Shown one piece after another: positions 1-13,940 of a stretch of DNA of 64,000 bases. Source of the stretch: Apostichopus japonicus (taxonomy: Eukaryota > Echinodermata > Holothuroidea > Aspidochirotida > Stichopodidae); contig NC_092564.1 in NCBI RefSeq assembly GCF_037975245.1, forward strand, positions 25,227,484 to 25,291,483, read 5' to 3'. Within the stretch, counting starts at the first letter, position 1, and each line of letters begins with the position of its first letter. The position numbers were made by a program, and so were the translations under genes. The notes beneath the pieces were generated by a model. It searched no databases. It was not told the DNA's origin and was given only the letters and a program-made list of their open reading frames with translations.

Positions 1-3000
1 TTCAGGTAGCAGAAACAGTTATCAACTGGATTGAATGAAGTACTAGTTTAAAAAAGAAAAGAAAACAGTGACTAGAAGAATTACATACATACGTTTCATC
101 ATGGGTATAAGAAACTGGTTGGATGTTATCATTGGAATCGGATTCACGAAGACTGTTTGCCGTGTTCAATGCAGTAGCCATCGGGAAGGGGGGGGGGGGA
201 ATGGGCGACGCCGGTCCCCCACCCCAAGAAATAAAATTCACTTTGTTCCAAATGGCCTACAATAACACACACAAACTAACAAATGAAATCTTGTACTGCA
301 GAAATTTAGTTAAGATGATGGAAATGATTGCACCATATTGGATCTAAATCCCTATATACCCAAAAAACATTTCTCAACGGGGGAGGGGAAACCCTCAACT
401 TCGACCCCTCCCAGGGACGGACAACATTAGTCCCCCTGCTCGAACTCTTTCTACGGGTGTAAGGGGTAAGGTGTATCGGAGTATTTTGAAGTTATACATA
501 CATATACGTGCAAACACACATAAACACTCTGGTACACATACATACATGCTATTATCTACACACATACAAACACACAAACATACATACACATAACTTATTA
601 ACTTTCTAACTTAAGTATTCCCATCAAGTAAAGCCATGTGCTGTAACCCGATCATGTAATGTAGTACCATTGCCATTAGGCTATATTACAATACCTTTGT
701 TATACATGGGTGGGGAAGGGAGGGGTGTGTAGTGTATATAGTGCTTCATCTACTATAGGAAACACTGACATGTATATACTCAAGTTCGAAACTTCTCGCA
801 ATCTTGTTTGATATAAAGAACGAACCAAGATCAAATATTGACTTTTTATTGTCTGGGGTTTGGTCAAACCGAAGGAACCCGCGAAACTCTTGAGTTAGCA
901 CATACGTAGCAGTAGCACCTCCTCAGTCTCCCCTTTGTGAAACACATAACGGAACCATGTATATCACACCGCTCAGGGTAATATCAACGATACGTAGTAT
1001 ATAATGGCCATAACAAAATATATATCTACCGGTGCTATATTATATTATAAATAACTTTGCATGACTTTGTCATACTCCCTCAATTGAATGCTCTCTACAT
1101 ACAGATAATTTGTAACCAAAATCTGTTTTATATACCAGTGTATACACTGATAGTGATATAGGCATAAAATTGAGTTTGTCAAAGAATTCAATTTTCATGA
1201 TAAGTAAACATAATTGTACATCACCTGTTGTTGACACTGTACACGTTTATTCTCCTGTTTATTGTATATTTACAGTTTATGATACGCGTTTACGACACCA
1301 CTCGATTGTTGTCACTCCGTTTTAAGATGGGGGGTCTTTGAACCCTTGAACACTCAAGTCATATTGCTTTAAGTGGGTTTTAACTGTACTTAAATACCCC
1401 TTCGTTAAACACTTTACCAATTTTATTCTCGTCTGCGAAATATTTACACGCGTTGAGCAAACCGACCCGTCATGTTTCCTTCGAATCGAGGCAGTGCTTG
1501 AATACTTTATTACGCCTCTCCGTTTGGATATACATACAAACGATATACCAACCCAGGATAGTTGGCACCCCACATACTATACAGGAACAAAAGCATTCCA
1601 CATTTCAGCAACAATAAGTAGACTGTGTTCTGGTCTATACGTTTACCCGTTTCAATGATTTTTATTGGCTCTTCACTTATAACTATAGTCTACCATGAAG
1701 TAGGACTAGTTCAGATAATATTTTAAATTTTCTAAGGGTGATCAAGGGTGCAGTTGGCACTATACTAAGTAATATCAAAGTTTGAGTGCACGCATGCAAG
1801 GATGTCGGCCATAATTGGTTTATATTTGTATGTACATATTCACCTTTATGATAAATATTATTCTGGATATTTCACAGTCCAAGAACAACAACAAAATATG
1901 AGGGCTACTAACATTGCTTTTTAGCTATAGTCCGGGTTTTAATGATATTCAACTTATAACAATAAAACGTTATCTCTGAAATGCTCCTTTAAACCTAAAT
2001 TGACTATATTAATGTTGGCTCCTGAGGGCAGGCAGTAAATTGTTTTATAAATTCTAATAACTATACCAGAACATGTTCTTTTAACTTCACACGAAGCACA
2101 GATGTTATACTTGGATAACATTCATCAGCATTCGTCCTTGACAATTTGTAATACACTATAATAATAAAAAAGTAGTTGAGGCCACAAACGTTTTGTGTTT
2201 TATGTGCATAAAAGTAACATATAATACTTGAATACAATGTTATTTGTGTATACCAAGGATCTTACGTTTTTTTCCATCGAAGTTTGTGTTGTTTCTAGAT
2301 GAAAACGTGATGATTATAATGAGCTGTGTGCTAAACTAAATTGATCAGCCGCTTTCATTCGACGAACAACATTTAAATGGTAATTGTGAGTAAGAATTGG
2401 TTTGAAGTGCAGTGTTCACTAAAATAAATTGTTTTCTACAGGGGAATGAAACGCCAAATTATAAAAATAACTTAGGCTATGCTATAGTCATGATTTGTTG
2501 TGAGCAATACGAAACTACGTTGTTTTGTGTGCATCCCCGTACTACGGTATTTGTTTTTGGGGATAGTACAGGGGTAAATATGTTTTTGAATGAAAAAAAG
2601 AGGAATTTAATCTAAGCATCCTGGCGAAATTTATATTCTTTTCCTATAAAAGGTAGATTATAGCATTGCCAACGATTCATTATATAAGTGCCCGTTGTGA
2701 ACCATTCCACCCAAAGAACTTGAAAAATGCATTCCATTTTAGTGTTGATTCTACTGATACATTTCTGTAACTTATATGAAAACGGTTTTGCTTTTTTTGG
2801 CATCTTTCAAGTAGCCAAACGATGCGACGAGAGGGAGAAGGGGGGGGGGGAGAGAAGGAAATGGGGAAGTGCAGGCGTGTGTATTCGAAAGGCTGAATGA
2901 ACAATAGCATCACTGAAACAATGCCACCTTGCAGGTGTGATTTCCACCTCCCTTCGGTATAGTTGATGTTAAAGTTAAATTAAATTGTCAGTTCACCATC

Positions 3001-4741
3001 TCTCCACCGTTAGCCCCCTCCTCCCCCCTCCTTGACACAATTCGGCTTTTGACGAAAGCTTGCATCTTGAGTTCGCTATGATATTACTAGAATACTCACA
3101 CACGAGGGCTGCAGGCTGTACTTGCATACATTATGACCAAGCCATGTAGTGTCATTAGACTATAACAATGATACCGGTATACGCCTCAATCATGACTATG
3201 TTGTTAAAATCAGTTTGATTGCTCCAATTAAGAGGAATATTAACCTTTTATCCCAAATTCGAATTTCTGTGTGTCACGAAATAGACTGTTGTTTTGGTTC
3301 TATTTACAAACCTTTGAATTCCTTTTCTATTTCGGTAAACTCGAGCATAACTTGTTGTTTAATCTGGTTTTTTCTTCAAACGGTCATGTTAGATCATTCC
3401 ACCATGCACCGGATTGTATCAAGTACAACACAAAAGTAAATCTATAAGGGGGAGAGTAAAACCAAAGAGCATGCGCGCGCGGCTTATTCTTCGAAAGTAT
3501 CATCAGTTATGTGGCATTTTTACCGTGGTGTAAAAAGAACCCCGTTTAGTTTCCTGTTATTTTATAAGTATGTAACTCATTCTATAGGTATATGCAGATA
3601 CCAATGCTAACTTACATATATATCCATATCAGTTTATCATGTCCTCTTGGTTCCTCATTTCAATAGAATCTAAAGTTAGATTTTGGCTAAATGCAAATGT
3701 GACACGTGATTCAATAGCGTCTGGCAGTTGATACAATATGAATAATCATAAAATGATAAAGGCTGCATTTCCCATACGTTCGAGACGTCACGTACTGTTT
3801 TTGATAAGATTAACTTTATGACTATAAATTAAATATGCAAATTCTAATATGTACCACAATGAATGCCAAAGTAAATAAAAAATAGGAATAAAGTCGAAAA
3901 ATTCATACCAGAATAAAAAGAACAAATATATAGGCAGATTCTATAAGATGTAGGTCTATGTCAAGGGTTCACTGGTAGTTTAGATAAGTGTTGGTTTCTT
4001 TGCGAAATTTGAAGATTGATCTCCCCCATAAAATGAATCTTGTAACTACTCTTGTTACGCTTTATTGCATCCTCGAACCTCTCGAGGTATTCCACGATGT
4101 TTTATGTGAGTTATTATTTCTAACTTTATGGGTTTTCCAATACAAAGTTAAGCTTTCGACCTATATTAATATGGAGGGTAATATTTTAAAGTTGAAGAGG
4201 GAGGTCTAAGCGATTCTCGTCTATAGTAGTTAAAGATTTCATAAATGTTTGCTTTTGGAAAAGGGACCATATAGGACCAATATGAGTAGCAACACCTCAG
4301 GGGAGGGGAAAGGCTAAGGGTACTAGTCACTACAATAGAAACGAAGTGATCCCCTTCTACGTATAAAGACCCTCGGACAAATGAGTTGTTTCCACTGACC
4401 AGTGGATGATGCATGTTTATATAACAGGCGTCATATATTGCATTTACGTGTCCAGTGCGTGTTTATGTGTTCAGGGCTTGAAAAAGGTTTTCATCTTCTG
4501 GTTTTCACGTGTAATATTGTCAATGCAATAAGCGTAATTGTGTTCTAAAGACCCAATGTTGCGGGAAGTGGTTATAGTTACGCCCCACTCAATAAAATGA
4601 ATTAATGTCTACATAAGTTTCAGTGCATCCAAGGTTATCGAACCTAGTCTAATGTTATATATATATATATATACATACACACTTATATATATATATATAA
4701 GTGTGTATATATATATATATATATGTGTGTATACATACACA

Positions 4742-4783
<42 letters not shown>

Positions 4784-7700
4784 AATTGAAAAGTGCTTTT
4801 GATAACCCTTTTTGTGCTAAAACGAAAATGTTGTATATATATTAAGACTTTATAAATTAGATAAAATATACGTTTCAATACTGTTTCAATACTGGTTGAT
4901 GCTTTACAATACCCACTTTCCGGTACCCTGTATATTAAACGACTCTTATTTGTGAAGTTCTGGTAAGTGATCCAAATCCGCTCGTACCTATTAAAAATCT
5001 TACAAAAATTAAATTTCTTTTGTTTTTCTGTATTCTCCGACCAGCATTAGTTCCCTTTCTCTGTCACCGATTAGTTCCTCTATCCATCATAGAAATGTAT
5101 CTCTTTCTTTCGATTTCGAAACAATGATTATTTCCCGCTGTTTCGGAAGAAAAGGCTCGTTTGATTTAAATGTTTTTTTTTACTTATATTTCATTTGAAA
5201 ATGTAGCAATGATGGATGGTGCAGGAATAAACTGGACAATGAGGCATAGGGCCTACTGACAAAAAAAGTAGTGAAATTTAAGTCTGAAAGTTTTACAATA
5301 TGGCTTCAAATGATCGCAAATGTATACCACATGCTGTGAACTTAATTAGACTTTATATTTTATAACCTACATGCATATAGTCAAATATGCTTTATTTGTA
5401 TTTGTTTCATTTTGTATGGGTTACATATATACTTATTTTGGCTCCTCATATAATTTAGCAATGTATTGTTGCGAACAATCATTGTGACTTGATTGATTGA
5501 TGGTATACATTAAAAGGCTCTTATGTGACTTATTTATTATAAACGTAATCATTTGTCGTGATGACGAAAGTTGTATCCGCGGATGTAGAAACTAAGAAAT
5601 TGAGAAATTCGTGTAAAGTTCAATGTGAGATATCTCCTTCAATGTATCAAAGACAAAACACATAGTAATATGTCTCATTCTCTTCTCGTTGTCAGGAAAG
5701 TGAGATGTATAAGTATATAAACAACGCACATTACGTGATTGTGACGTGTGTATATGTATGCATGCATTTGTATTGTATTCTGACTGAGGACTGGAACAAA
5801 GGAATTCCAAGTCCTCAGACGTCATTTGAGCAGAATCACCATGTCCTCATAAGAATTCTATTGTTAAGGTTATGGGGTAAAGGTGGGTTTGAAAAGTGAA
5901 AAAGAAAAGAAAACAGTTGGGCCTCAGTCTGAATGTAAAACACACCCGTTGTTGTTGTTGTTGTTGTTGGTTTTTGCTTTTTATGTTTTCAAACTCACAT
6001 CCTTGAAAACGTGTTTAGTTTGCAAGAAGATGTTTGTTTTATTTTATTTTAACTCACGATATCATAGAACAAAAAGCGCAGTGAGTACCATTATGAGATG
6101 AAGACTTTCGTTTTGTTTTCATACTATATGCATATTCATACCGATAAATCTATAAGATACAATCTCACTGAGAAAATCATACTTTTAGGACCTCGGCTAT
6201 ATTTATATACACAATGCGACTTACCTTAATGAAGGAAAAACGTTCGAATAATATCAACTATCAATAGTAAATGGTAACCATTAAAAAAGTTTCGAAAGTA
6301 TATTTATCATGAAAATACCCAGGACTTTCCCCCCTATTGACTCCTACCCTCTAACATTGCCCCACCCCCCACCCAACCCCTTCTGACTGATTATATATTT
6401 CTGAGAGAAATATTCTGATTAGAAAACAATATGTTGGATGACACGACTTTCTGTAATAGTTTTACAAAAGCCAGGTACGGTAATTACGATACTGTTTACG
6501 CAAGTTTTGATTTCAGAATCTAACATCATCCAATATCCATATCATTGAGCATCTGATATAAAATGTATGATAATCGTGATATATCGCCTCAAAATACTTC
6601 AAATGGCTACAAGATTTAAAAACAAAATAGTGGACAAAAGTGTTCGGAAATTATGGAAAGTTTTTAATTATGCACAACAATTACATTTCTTTCCTTACAG
6701 TAAACAACAGATCTGCATCGGTCGTTCATTTAAATTTGATTGTAGTAAACATCTCAGCAAAAACTGTTTGTTTCAGTTTGATTGGAGATATACATTTAGA
6801 AATATGATGCCTATAAAGTAGTAAGTTTGCTTTGTCGACAGACATTCGCTTAATAGACTAAAGCAAAGGTTTGTGTAAAGGTTTTTAAAGTTAAGATGTT
6901 CAGGATGAAAATGTATACATGGATCTTTGTCACAAATAAAAATAAAAAGCCTTCAAAGCTTGGATGGTTAGGCCTATACTTACTTCCTTACAGTACTCCA
7001 ACAGGTAATTGGTAACATTCAATTCATTGTGTAAGCGAATGTTTAATACCTCACTCTCTCTGGAGAGATGCATTAAATGATATGAACATAAAGTTTATTC
7101 AGGCTAGAGAAGGGTAGATGCGGAGTGGGAAATCCCTCCAAAGAATTCAGCAAAATAAATAAGCAGCTAAATAAATCAGGTAATATGTCTATATATTGGG
7201 CTTGGCTCTAAATCGAATCAGCCCCCCACCCCCCCATCTTCTCCCTGCTTGAATGCCTACTCCTCCTTCTCTTCCCCTCACAACAGTAGCTCTGGTCCCC
7301 CCCTTTTTTTTTTGAAAATCGAGGATTTGTAGTACATTGCTCGGTATAATATCTTGCCGTAACTTAACCGCTTTACTCTCTCTAACTCTATGCTATACAG
7401 TAGCGGGGCAGATAAAGTGCGTTTGGCAACATAAAAATGGACTTTGATATCAAATTAAAGAAAAAGAAACAACACATCTGGCAATAAGTAGTCGTTTACA
7501 TTCTTCTTTTTTTTAATCAAAATCCGTTAATAATGATCTGTCAGAAAGGGATTAACTCACCAGATGGGGAGGCTAATGAGTGAACTTAAGAAGCTTAGTA
7601 AAACGGTTAATCACTCGCTAAACACCTTTCCTATTGATAACATCTACAAAACTCACTAAGTACTTTTGAAAACAATTAAGTACGGATGCATCATGTTACT

Positions 7701-9649
7701 CATTAGTCATTAACTCGTTAGTAGGAAACTGTATAGTATGGACCGCACAGAACGATATGATAGACTTTACGGAGGTATATATACGGGTAGAGTAAATATA
7801 CGGTATCATATTGTGTAACAACGAATACAAGAAATCAAAGACAAATACATAAGGCCGGTTAAGATGTCTGACCGAGATAAAGTATTTTGACCCTACACAC
7901 ACGCACGCTGCTTAATTAACTTAACAGACAAGGCATATAGCTCTCGAAGAGAGGAAGCTTTGTACATTGCGGCATCTTACTCCATGGATATTCATACATA
8001 CACACACACAGGACTTTCAGTAAGCTAACGAAAACTTGTGATGGGTGGGGTGGGGGAACCGGTAATATCAGGATGAAATAATGGCTTGGATTCCTTAATT
8101 ATGACGTCATTATCTGGATTCGACATAACCGTTTGTACTTAAGTCTATTACTATGTGTATACTCTATGTGTATACCTATACACTCAGTATCTTTAATTTA
8201 CAATTTCAACTTCCTTCATGTCCAGTTTCCTTGACAGAATCATTCAACTCTCAAGTCCTTCCCACAAATATCACCACTTTGGTTTACGCCCCCCCCCCCT
8301 CGCCCGGAAAAACTAATGTTTAACCCACTCCATACTATATGTTCATAGTTAGTACATACACAATAAATCTCTTGCAGTCCTATATAGGCTATATTGTTAA
8401 AGCTTCGCAAAGTGACACATCTTTCTAGATACTAAGCTACAATTTTAATTTGCACTTATATATTCGCGCGGTGGGATTAAGAGACGTTATGCAACTAACA
8501 TGACCAGCTGCTTTAACCAAGATAAATCCGTAATGTTCGGAACGTCACCAAAAATATAGTTCGTAAATGTTCACGTTATACTCAGTTTACCAAAAAAGAA
8601 CCCGGTCACAACGAATATATTCAAAGGGAGGGCGCTGTATCAACTCAGTTGTATAGCTGTATGAAGGATTTGTCCATGCATGCCACACAGCACAGTGCTG
8701 GTTGACTGAGGAATTCGAAAGCAGTTAAACCGAGGGCGCTATGTCGGCTCGATTTAATGAACAGATAGGGCAGAGTGACGTAGCTAGGTGATTATGCTCC
8801 ACAGCAGTGTTGTATGACCGTAAGGAGCTGGGTCGTAAGCAGGAAAGATGTTGATGAGGGAGACCAAACCTGTGAAAATCTCTAGGCCTGTGGAGGGAGA
8901 CAGCAAACCATTATATAATACATGATTTTATTTTACCTTATAACGCTAATCAGCTGTTTCATGAACTCATTTATAGAGGTTATAATGATATGATGTGAAA
9001 GGAAATATTCAGAAAAATAGTCAGTACAGTCAACATTGATTCCTCAAAACAACATGACCTGTTGATGTTTATAAAAGGTATTACTGCAGTGGATTAGTTT
9101 TAAAGGTGCTTGTATTGTATAGTGCCGTTTGGACGTGTCCATCGTGGTTGCCGCTGGGTGGGTCGCTTAAAAAGGACACACCGCCATAGGATATACTGAA
9201 TACTCCGCTCCCACCCCAACCCCCCCCCCCCCATCGTAACTCGGGGGAAGGGCAAACCTTCAGTCGGGGATATTTTTTCCTTTCAAATTATAAAGTATCT
9301 ATCGCACAACATAGCGTTTAGACCTATAGGCCTCATTTTTTGACGTCTAAACTTCTGGGGAAGGACCCCATACCCCTCTATATAGGAATTGCATTCAACG
9401 ACCCCATGTTTTCTAGGAATGGGTGGGGAACAGCAAGTATTACTGTTTTCAAAAATGATAAATTGTCGGGCCGTGGTATATGTATTGTTCACAGAAAGAA
9501 AGAACGAATGATCTTGCCAGAATCTGCCATGTTGGATCCCGGTAACCATATATAGTACCTTTGTCAATGTCAGTTTGTTCTATCTTTAATGGCTTTCATT
9601 AATATTATCGAACGCAACAAATTCATCATAGCAAATATTCAAAACTTAC
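1..9649. other. Gene-poor flank downstream of ro; no supported exon
   Basis: No open frame here has recognisable domain content or paired splice sites. The stretch holds CA/TG-rich patches near 480-600, an AT/GT microsatellite (separate entry), a (GTT)n run near 5949-5970 and several C or G homopolymers (near 190, 2840, 6360, 8288 and 9222). Because the ro homeodomain exon ends in an open donor at 9650 on the minus strand, the last ro exon should lie here or left of the window. I could not identify it. Confidence 0.6.
4655..4781. repeat. AT/GT microsatellite with internal inverted repeats
   Basis: Alternating (TA)n is interrupted by short acatacacactt and aagtgtgtat blocks that are complementary to each other, so the array can fold on itself. 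Apparent Tyr/Ile-rich reading frames here are repeat artefacts. Confidence 0.9.
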
Positions 9650-9884
9650 CCTAGTATATGATCCTGGCGAGCTTTCTCAATCCTTTTATCTTTTGCCCGA
9701 CGATTTTGGAACCAGATCTTGATCTGTCGCTCCGTCAGATCGAGTTCTCTAGCTAGCGTCAACCTCTTGCTCCTAGAGACATAGATGGCGCGCTCATACT
9801 CCTCTTCGAGAGATGTCGTCTGCTCCACTGAAAACGTCGTTCGTTTTCGACGGCTATTAGCCAATCGTTTTCGTCTTTTCAACA
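9650..9884 (-). CDS. ro: ro exon 2: homeodomain exon
   Basis: This 235-nt exon encodes a basic lead (KRRKR then SRRKR, likely nuclear localisation) and the whole homeodomain. Position 50 is Gln, typical of the ANTP class. The donor is GG|gtaagt. If the intron is retained, the frame stops at once (CTA GGG TAA), giving a protein that ends just after the homeodomain. Confidence 0.9.
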
Positions 9885-12284
9885 CTATAGGGAAGGAAAT
9901 TTCGGTTTTAATTTTTTTGGCAATTTTTATTTTTAATTATTCCAATGTCTGGTATAACATACATCAATTTCCTCTATTCCAGCGTTTAAGTTGTACACAG
10001 ACACTGTAGTACTCAAACTATAAACCACGTATCGTTCAGTTATTTCAAGGTTTAATTTTGTTCTCAAAGTGGAGTGCTTTTGTTTCTGAGATGGATAGCT
10101 ATATACTTAGGGGTTATGGTTTGGTACGGTGTGACGCCCAGTTGGCTGAGGGCAGCATATCCGTTAGATATATTGTTAGTGTTATTGCTAAAATAAGTTT
10201 CAGAGGACAAATATGTTAAAGGAACGCTTTCACTCTATTATTTCAAATGATTCAGTACTTTGCTTCCAAAACGTATATCAATTAAGGTTAAAAACTAAAC
10301 ACATAATGATCAGGGGGGCATGGGACAAGTTTTTGCTAACCGAAGTTTCCATCACTAAAAAAAATATAAGTTCTCTTAATTTACCCTCAGCAATGTGATA
10401 TATATATTACACTAATACGATATGAATTACACTGAAATTTAATCACTTTAGATTTAATATTCAATCTACCAAACTTAAGAGGTTATTGAGAGGTTAATGA
10501 GAGAGTTGAATTAAGATGTTACAATCTCTGAAATGAAGTCCATTATATTTCTCCTAAATTTTTTGACTAATGAGCCACTGAGTTAGAATTTCAGGGAGAT
10601 TTCGCATTAAAATCAACTTAAACTGTATAATATTGTAATTACCGTCTGCATCGTACAACTATAGTGTAGGAAATAGATAACCTTGTGAGATGTGTAACTA
10701 TTCCGAATTTAATAATCTGATTTAAGTGGGTAAAATACAATCGAATTTGTCTAAGCTTCTTGCATACATGCACTTTCTTTACTCTCACAACAATACTTTA
10801 TATTAAATTCACCATACACTAAAAGTGTTGTCAAACTTAATAATTATAAGCTATAATCTTGCCCATGCATGCAGGCTTCACGGTATAATTAATACTAAAT
10901 AAGGGGTAAAATATTACTTATATTTAGTGTATTTCAACCCACCCGCCCGCCCTCCCTTAGAACTTAGCGTTTTTACAAAATTAAACAGTGTTTCGAATAT
11001 TACCATACACCCTAAACCTAACCTTAATTAAACAATATTATGAGCACAATGTCAGTCTATGAATGAGAAAACTTTCCAAGTATTCAAGGATGACCTATTG
11101 CTGGAAAAATGCTGTTTTCGTAATAAATTTGTATTAATTTGCTGCTGATTTCCTACAAAATTGTCAAGCCATTATTCCGAGTGATACTCAAAATCAGATT
11201 GAATGCTGGATATTTTCCATTGTGGAAAATATTCGTCGCCCAGACGCTTTCTTTTCTGTAATGTTAATACTGAAGTTCATTACTTCTTTTAAAAACATGA
11301 AATATAAATTGACTATAGTAACGAACTGCGTTGGTATAAGAGCCTAGTATTGAATCTTGTTGAAAATATGCCAAAGTTAACTAAAAACCTGTTTTAGAAA
11401 TAAGCTTTCATTTACGTTATGTATGTTATAGGCGTAGGGACTGTGGCCACCTCGCCTCCCCCCCTCCCTCTCCTCCGCCCAAACACATACACAGAGAGAC
11501 ATAAAGGGGAAGGAGTATGTGTCTGCCCCTCACTTTATCAACTAGGATTTCACTCCACGGCAGTGCTAAATCATTATGTTGGATTCTTAGCATTATCACA
11601 ACCAGTGCAAGGAATGAAATGATCGATTTGTTGTTTCATATACAGTACCTCAAAATAGTCTCATTTCGACCCCCCCCCCCCCTCAATTTGGACAAAAATA
11701 TGCAACACTGACATTCGCACATATTACAAAAGGTATACATTTGGAGATTAAATAGTCAGAAAGTCCAATGTCCCATCTAGGCCAAGTTCGGATCCACAAA
11801 CTAGTCTTCTCTCCAGTGAATAGCCCAGTAACCCTCCCTCCCTCCTTACAGTTTCATAGTTTCCTACCCATCTTAATGTTATCACCAAGATAACATCCTA
11901 AACATATTTTATGTTATGCTACGCATAATGTTATTTTTTTTTATGGTAGATGTTCTTATACTTACTAACACTGGCGCGAGGTGGCCCGAATACGAACGAT
12001 GTTTCCAGCAAATCTCGCAGTTTCCCCGGGACACAGAAATTGGCTGCAGGGATTCGTCCGGCTACAAGTGGATTGTAATCCTCTAGCTTGTTTGAGAATC
12101 TAATCGGTGCTACTGACTCTGGTGCTTCTCTCTGCCAAATATCAGAGTGATATGTACCTTGGGGTGTCGGTAAAACAATTGGCGGATATGAGCTTGATGA
12201 CGTCATTGGTAGAGAAAGAGCAGAACCGTTCCCGATATTAATCCTCGGTCGGCTTAGAACGAGAGGCGTGAAAGCCGAACACAT
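9650..12284 (-). CDS. ro: Rough-like ANTP-class homeobox transcription factor (3' end not found)
   Basis: The product is a predicted nuclear, sequence-specific DNA-binding transcription factor. Two minus-strand exons were found. Exon 1 (12284-11966) ends in a donor gtaagt, and exon 2 (9884-9650) is preceded by a pyrimidine-rich ctatag acceptor. They join in frame through a split ATG codon. The first 184 codons contain a full 60-residue homeodomain at the C-terminal side. Helix 3 reads [17 protein letters not shown], with Trp48, Phe49, Gln50, Asn51 and Arg53 present. The KDKRIEKA tail and the RTTFS start are what I know from Drosophila Rough. Exon 1 shows no YPWM hexapeptide. The start is the first true ATG of the open frame (12284); the frame stays open upstream without ATG, so an extra 5' exon is possible. 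Exon 2 ends in CTA GG followed by gtaagt, so at least one more exon follows. CETN3 lies divergently on the other side of a 5.3-kb spacer. Confidence 0.85.
9885..11965 (-). other. ro: ro intron 1
   Basis: AT-rich, with C homopolymers near 11455 and 11671. I see no further exon. Confidence 0.6.
11966..12284 (-). CDS. ro: ro exon 1: N-terminal region
   Basis: The exon encodes about 106 residues of Ser/Pro-rich, largely disordered sequence with short hydrophobic motifs. I recognise no domain in it. It is assigned to ro by the phase match to the homeodomain exon, the strong gtaagt donor and the same strand. No alternative downstream exon of matching phase was seen. Confidence 0.75.
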
Positions 12285-13542
12285 CTTTAAAGAAATATTC
12301 AACTCCGCTTTCAAAATTAAACACTTGGCAAAGAACCAATGCTTGAAATAAAAAAAGCAACAATCGTCTACAAATATTTCAAGAAAAAATAGGTTCAGTA
12401 TCTCTTGGTTTTAGATCATAACAAATTTATCCACGAAGTCGGTAGCAGAGGCGAAAGAAGTCATTTTATCGCTTGTTGCCAGTGATATCTATCCCTATAT
12501 GTTCTTATCGCTCTCTGTTGGTTTCTTGTGCATTCTCGCTGTTTTATGTTATTCAAACATGTATGCTAACCGAAACGTTTGTCGTAAACTATTACCATTA
12601 ACACTAATTTAAAGAGGAGACGTGTAACAAAGTTGAAAGTTTTTTAAGGAATGAAGATTTGAGAAAAAGCAGGTGATTTAAAATTCAAAATATTGTGAAG
12701 AGAAAGAAACTTCATTCGCGAGTTTCCAAGCGAATAAGTTGTCAATTTGTTTTTAGTTTTGATTTATTTAAAGACAATTTATTATCTCCTAAGTTGAGCG
12801 AGATAATAAATAAAATATCGACACTATACTTATCTTGTTGTAACTACAGCCCTAAGGCATGTATTTGGGTACGACTCTTTACTTTCGTAAATAAATCAAT
12901 AAGTTTGAATAAATTAAAACTAAAGAAATGCAGTAATACAAAATTGTATTACCTAACCGTGAATATGTAGCAGCAGGTGATATATAAATTAATAGCATTG
13001 CTGTGATCCAATGACTTCTGACGTTATTAATCACTTTCTCAGGCTTGACTCCGAAAACCATTCGCTTTTATCTTTCCTGTTTAAAAATATGCCCGAGGCC
13101 ACGATAGACTATGCTTTAAAAAATGCCCAGACGTGGCATTTATACTGATTGTAAAGCAAACACTAAATCAATTAGAGAAGATGGCAATCCAGCGATTTAA
13201 TTTTTCAAAATCTGCTTTCTGCCTTTTGTTGGGTCATTAATTATGAACATTATATAATAGTAAAATGTTGCCATTATTCGTTTCATCTTGCATCTCATTA
13301 TTTCGCTATAAAGAGCAACTCGTGCCTTTAATACATTTTCTATACATGAATTATTGATAAAAGTTATATGCCATTTATTTACTTCTCTGGATTTTCATTG
13401 ACTGGAAATTTTTTGCCATATTTCTGTCATTGGAAAAACAATTCTTGCTCGAAATGTGGGACGTCACTACGTTATTACCTTTGAAGTCAAAATACTTTAA
13501 GCTGCAGGCCGGTGCGTGTTCTTTCCTTGTCAAGCCTTGAGT

Positions 13543-13570
13543 GATCTGAGATATATTCATATCTCAGATC
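13543..13570. repeat. 12-bp-arm hairpin
   Basis: Perfect arms GATCTGAGATAT and ATATCTCAGATC are separated by a 4-nt loop (attc). The right arm is followed by another partial tctcag copy. Confidence 0.9.
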
Positions 13571-13724
13571 TCAGATTCATAATATTTATGAAAATATACG
13601 AAGTTATTGTACGGATTTATTTTGGTTAAAGTATATGATTATGCTCGTAATACATCGCCTCCGATCCCGAATATATGCAGAAGTATCAATTTAAGTTACC
13701 TTTTTTTTACATAATATCTACATG

Positions 13725-13940
13725 CAGTGGCAGATTATGGATTTTAAAAAGGAAGGGTTGGCTATGGGTTCGTTGAAGCCAACTTCACATATGGTTGGGG
13801 GGGGGGGGAGTTCCCACCCACAGAATAAATTAAAATTTTAAGCGTGGAATGGTGCATTCTGATGCATATTTAGGTTATATATTTAGGACTACTAGCAAGG
13901 TTGTGCTGCCTAACCATCATATCTCCTGGATCCGTGCCTG
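13725..13940. mobile_element. Possible degenerate hAT-like MITE
   Basis: The left end CAGTGGCAGATTATGG and the complement of the right end, CAGGCACGGATCCAGG, both resemble the CAGTGGCGGATCCAGG-type ends of small hAT elements. A G homopolymer lies inside. I found no target-site duplication, so the limits are uncertain. Confidence 0.3.

Noticed and set aside
9283-9567. Last exon of ro
   Set aside because: On the right strand and close by, but it lacks a good acceptor in the needed phase and its sequence shows no Rough-like tail.
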